NCBI GenBank assembly: GCA_016839405.1
Contig: JAEOUJ010000020.1
Location: 1-7,217, forward strand
Source of the DNA: Candidatus Gerdarchaeota archaeon
Lineage (GTDB): Archaea; Asgardarchaeota; Heimdallarchaeia; JABLTI01
DNA: 7,217 nucleotides
Direction: 5' to 3'
Below are positions 5,636-7,217 of this stretch, piece after piece. The notes under the pieces were generated by a model that worked only from the letters and a program-made list of their open reading frames with translations, made no database searches and was not told the origin of the DNA. The first letter of the stretch is position 1; each line of letters opens with the position of its first letter. Both the position numbers and the translations under genes were made by a program.

Positions 5636-5824
5636 TTAATTTCAAATGAAACTATCTTTCTTTAGTAATATTTTTACACTCGAATTTAAAAAGATTGAGT
5701 TTCTTGTAAATTCTAACCATAAACAAATTTCCTAAATATCCATCTTCTAAATAAGAAGCTGATTTTTAATTTTTCTTAGCTGTTTTTTCCACAAAAGGTA
5801 ATTTTTTATTGAGTCATTTGATAA

Positions 5825-5832
5825 TTATATAA
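5825..5832 (+). promoter_or_regulatory. TATA box in the 234-base spacer before the DENN-like candidate gene
   Basis: TTATATAA (5825-5832) lies 38-45 bases before the ATG at 5870. Initiation about 25 bases on would leave a leader of roughly 15 bases containing GGAG (5856-5859), 10 bases from the ATG. The rest of the spacer from 5636 is AT-rich, serves two divergent genes and shows only a weak 5-bp dyad (5744-5758); I see no gene in it. Confidence 0.4.
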
Positions 5833-5869
5833 AAAATGATAATTTATACTATTCCGGAGCATTCCTATA

Positions 5870-6691
5870 ATGAGTAGCAAGAAAGGGAAAGAAGAACAAT
5901 CAATTATTACAGTCAGAGCTTTGTGTGACATTTGCAAAGAAGTGGATACTTTTCAAATACCAACAAAAGAATTATTACCACATTTTGGTGGGCTCTATCA
6001 AATATCAACTATACATCATTGCAAAGAAAATAAAGAAATGGTCATGAATATTGTCTTAGATAGAAATTTTGCTGTTAGACAAACAACTGTTTCACCATTT
6101 GTTGCAGATCGAGAAATAGAACGTTGGTTCCCTGAAAAAGTAACAGACATTAGATTCTTAGTAAAACAAATAAAAGATTCTGATCGAGTAATTCAAGCAG
6201 TTCTATCTGGAAGATTGGTAGTAATTGCTAGCAATAATATGACTTTTGTTAAACGACTTGTCCATATTTTGGAATTATTCTCTCCAACAAAATTCCCACA
6301 ATCAATTGAGTGGACAACCGAGATAGTTAAGAACAAAAAAATAATTGGCACCAATCTAAAAACTGCTAAAGAATATAAGAACGCAATTATTGTTAATTTA
6401 GATGATAATAAAGTGTTTAATGGTAAACCATCACCTTATTGCCAACAACTATTAGAAGACCTAATAACACTTGAGCCTGAAGGAATGGCTTATGCTGCAA
6501 AATTAAAGATTGGTATGTTAGTAGAATTTGCTAAAATGCTGATTGAATTAAGTAAAGAGCCAGAAATTGGTGCAAAAGCTCTCAATCTTATTAAAAGAGA
6601 TGTTAGTGCTGATGCTTTGGAATTAATACTTGAAATGGTATATGGATTTGATTCAACAGCAATGGAAATCATTAGGGAAGATTGGCTCTAG
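5870..6691 (+). CDS. Zinc-site protein with DENN/folliculin-like middle region (tentative); otherwise unknown
   Basis: I do not firmly recognise this 273-residue protein. Residues 15-70 look like a small zinc-binding unit: CDIC (C19, C22) pairs with HHC (49-51), followed by strand MVMNIVLDRNFAVR. Residues about 92-200 show a pattern like the central part of DENN domains. A helix leads to IQAVLSGRLVVIASNN (108-123), a helix FVKRLVHILELFSPTKFP (126-143), then IEWTTEIV, a KIIGTN segment (157-162), strand AIIVNLDDNKVF (172-183) and a long helical tail. Folliculin and cDENN modules share the order 'bulk residue, VVI-S, helix, L-P, strand, -G-, VIV-L'. DENN proteins are Rab exchange factors, and folliculin is a GAP for RagC, which would fit the Rag-like GTPase nearby. 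There is no membrane segment or signal peptide. The start has GGAG at 5856-5859. Alternatives include an unrelated Asgard-specific alpha/beta protein. Confidence 0.75.
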   Translation: MSSKKGKEEQSIITVRALCDICKEVDTFQIPTKELLPHFGGLYQISTIHHCKENKEMVMNIVLDRNFAVRQTTVSPFVADREIERWFPEKVTDIRFLVKQIKDSDRVIQAVLSGRLVVIASNNMTFVKRLVHILELFSPTKFPQSIEWTTEIVKNKKIIGTNLKTAKEYKNAIIVNLDDNKVFNGKPSPYCQQLLEDLITLEPEGMAYAAKLKIGMLVEFAKMLIELSKEPEIGAKALNLIKRDVSADALELILEMVYGFDSTAMEIIREDWL

Positions 6692-6723
6692 AATACATCC
6701 ATTCATACATTTTCATAGATAAA

Positions 6724-7217
6724 CTATAACGAAGCCGAGATAATACCAATCAAAACAACAAAATCTTTTACTGGTAATTCATCTACTTTTTTATTTTGAG
6801 AAATTTTCGCACTCTGAGTTTTGCAGAAAGCAGCAAAATTAAACAAATCTTTTGCCAATTGTTGAACCTCGCCCTTTAAGGTATCAATAGCAGAGCTAAA
6901 CATTTCAGCTGATTTATTAGCAAATTTACTTGCTTCATTGAAGAGTTTCTCAGATCGTGAGCGTTCTTTAATCCGAGCAAATTCTTGAGCTTGAACAATT
7001 GCTTGACAGGATTTATAGAAAGCTATAGCTCCTAAAGTATGATTTTTCTTTTTAGCAATATAATCCCAGTTAATAATTTCATCAGAAACCAAATTATATT
7101 CCTCTTTATGTTTTAAAATTGCATCATAATGTGAAGCTAAACGTTCCCAAATAGTTATCATAGAATCAAACATATTCCCATGATTTTCAATTATTAAAGT
7201 GGCAATCTCAAGAGGAA
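6724..7217 (-). CDS. All-helical protein of unknown function (5' end cut by window)
   Basis: The minus-strand frame ends at TAG (6724-6726) and stays open through the right edge. ATG at 7173 is possible, but the 14 codons before it (PLEIATLIIENHGN) read like protein in the same helical style, so the true start is probably outside the window. At least 163 residues are present. Almost all is amphipathic helix rich in Ala, Lys, Glu and Ser, for example ALGAIAFYKSC-type and EKLFNEASKFANKSAEMF segments that recall TPR-like or BRO1/MIT-like helical hairpins without matching any clearly. Near the C-terminus a short hydrophobic stretch (KDFVVLIGIISASL) might be buried or touch a membrane. It converges with the zinc-site gene, leaving 32 bases with no evident terminator. 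A protein scaffold is the most that can be suggested. Confidence 0.65.
   Translation of the reverse strand, partial: PLEIATLIIENHGNMFDSMITIWERLASHYDAILKHKEEYNLVSDEIINWDYIAKKKNHTLGAIAFYKSCQAIVQAQEFARIKERSRSEKLFNEASKFANKSAEMFSSAIDTLKGEVQQLAKDLFNFAAFCKTQSAKISQNKKVDELPVKDFVVLIGIISASL

Noticed and set aside
6490..6672. Minus-strand open frame of 60 codons
   Set aside because: Antisense to the C-terminal helices of the 5870-6691 gene, with no ribosome site and no recognisable domain.
1..7217. CRISPR array, transposase, tRNA or rRNA genes
   Set aside because: No regularly spaced direct repeats, no transposase-like protein or terminal inverted repeats around a gene, and no cloverleaf or rRNA-like GC-rich stretch was seen in this AT-rich window.

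Overview
The window looks like part of an Asgard archaeal (Promethearchaeota) chromosome. The sequence is very AT-rich and uses archaeal-style signals: TATA/BRE-like boxes, GGAG-type ribosome sites and T-rich gene ends. It encodes an unusual density of eukaryote-like small-GTPase and membrane-trafficking folds: a Rag/Gtr-like GTPase, a longin-like membrane protein, two roadblock/LC7 proteins and a possible DENN/folliculin-like protein. All family assignments come from reading the sequence; no database search was run. Class within Asgard cannot be decided here.

Layout from left to right: (1) minus strand, 1-1283, a 3'-incomplete Rag-like GTPase with a proline-rich linker and a C-terminal roadblock/longin-fold region. 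(2) A 336-base divergent intergenic region with several dyads. (3) Plus strand, a longin domain on four membrane helices (1620-2561), then a winged-helix protein with about five membrane helices (2597-3517). (4) Minus strand, 3528-4226, a lysine-rich winged-helix-like protein. (5) Plus strand, 4407-4619, a stand-alone copy of the glycyl-radical C-terminus of anaerobic ribonucleotide reductase. (6) Plus strand, 4731-5027, a minimal 98-residue roadblock protein, facing a minus-strand 173-residue roadblock protein (5114-5635) across a hairpin terminator. (7) Plus strand, 5870-6691, a zinc-site protein whose middle resembles the DENN/folliculin pattern. (8) Minus strand, 6724-7217, a 5'-incomplete helical protein of unknown role.

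Most genes are single units on alternating strands, so the association is a neighbourhood rather than one operon; only the longin and winged-helix membrane genes look co-transcribed. The shared theme fits a primitive GTPase-on-membrane module. Rag GTPases in eukaryotes are anchored by roadblock dimers (Ragulator) and regulated by longin/DENN proteins (folliculin-FNIP, Npr2-Npr3). Here a Rag-like GTPase, two roadblock proteins, a longin membrane protein and a DENN-like candidate lie within about 7 kb. That functional link is inference. The most distinct separate oddity is the isolated glycyl-radical domain, which could act as a spare part or split subunit of NrdD.
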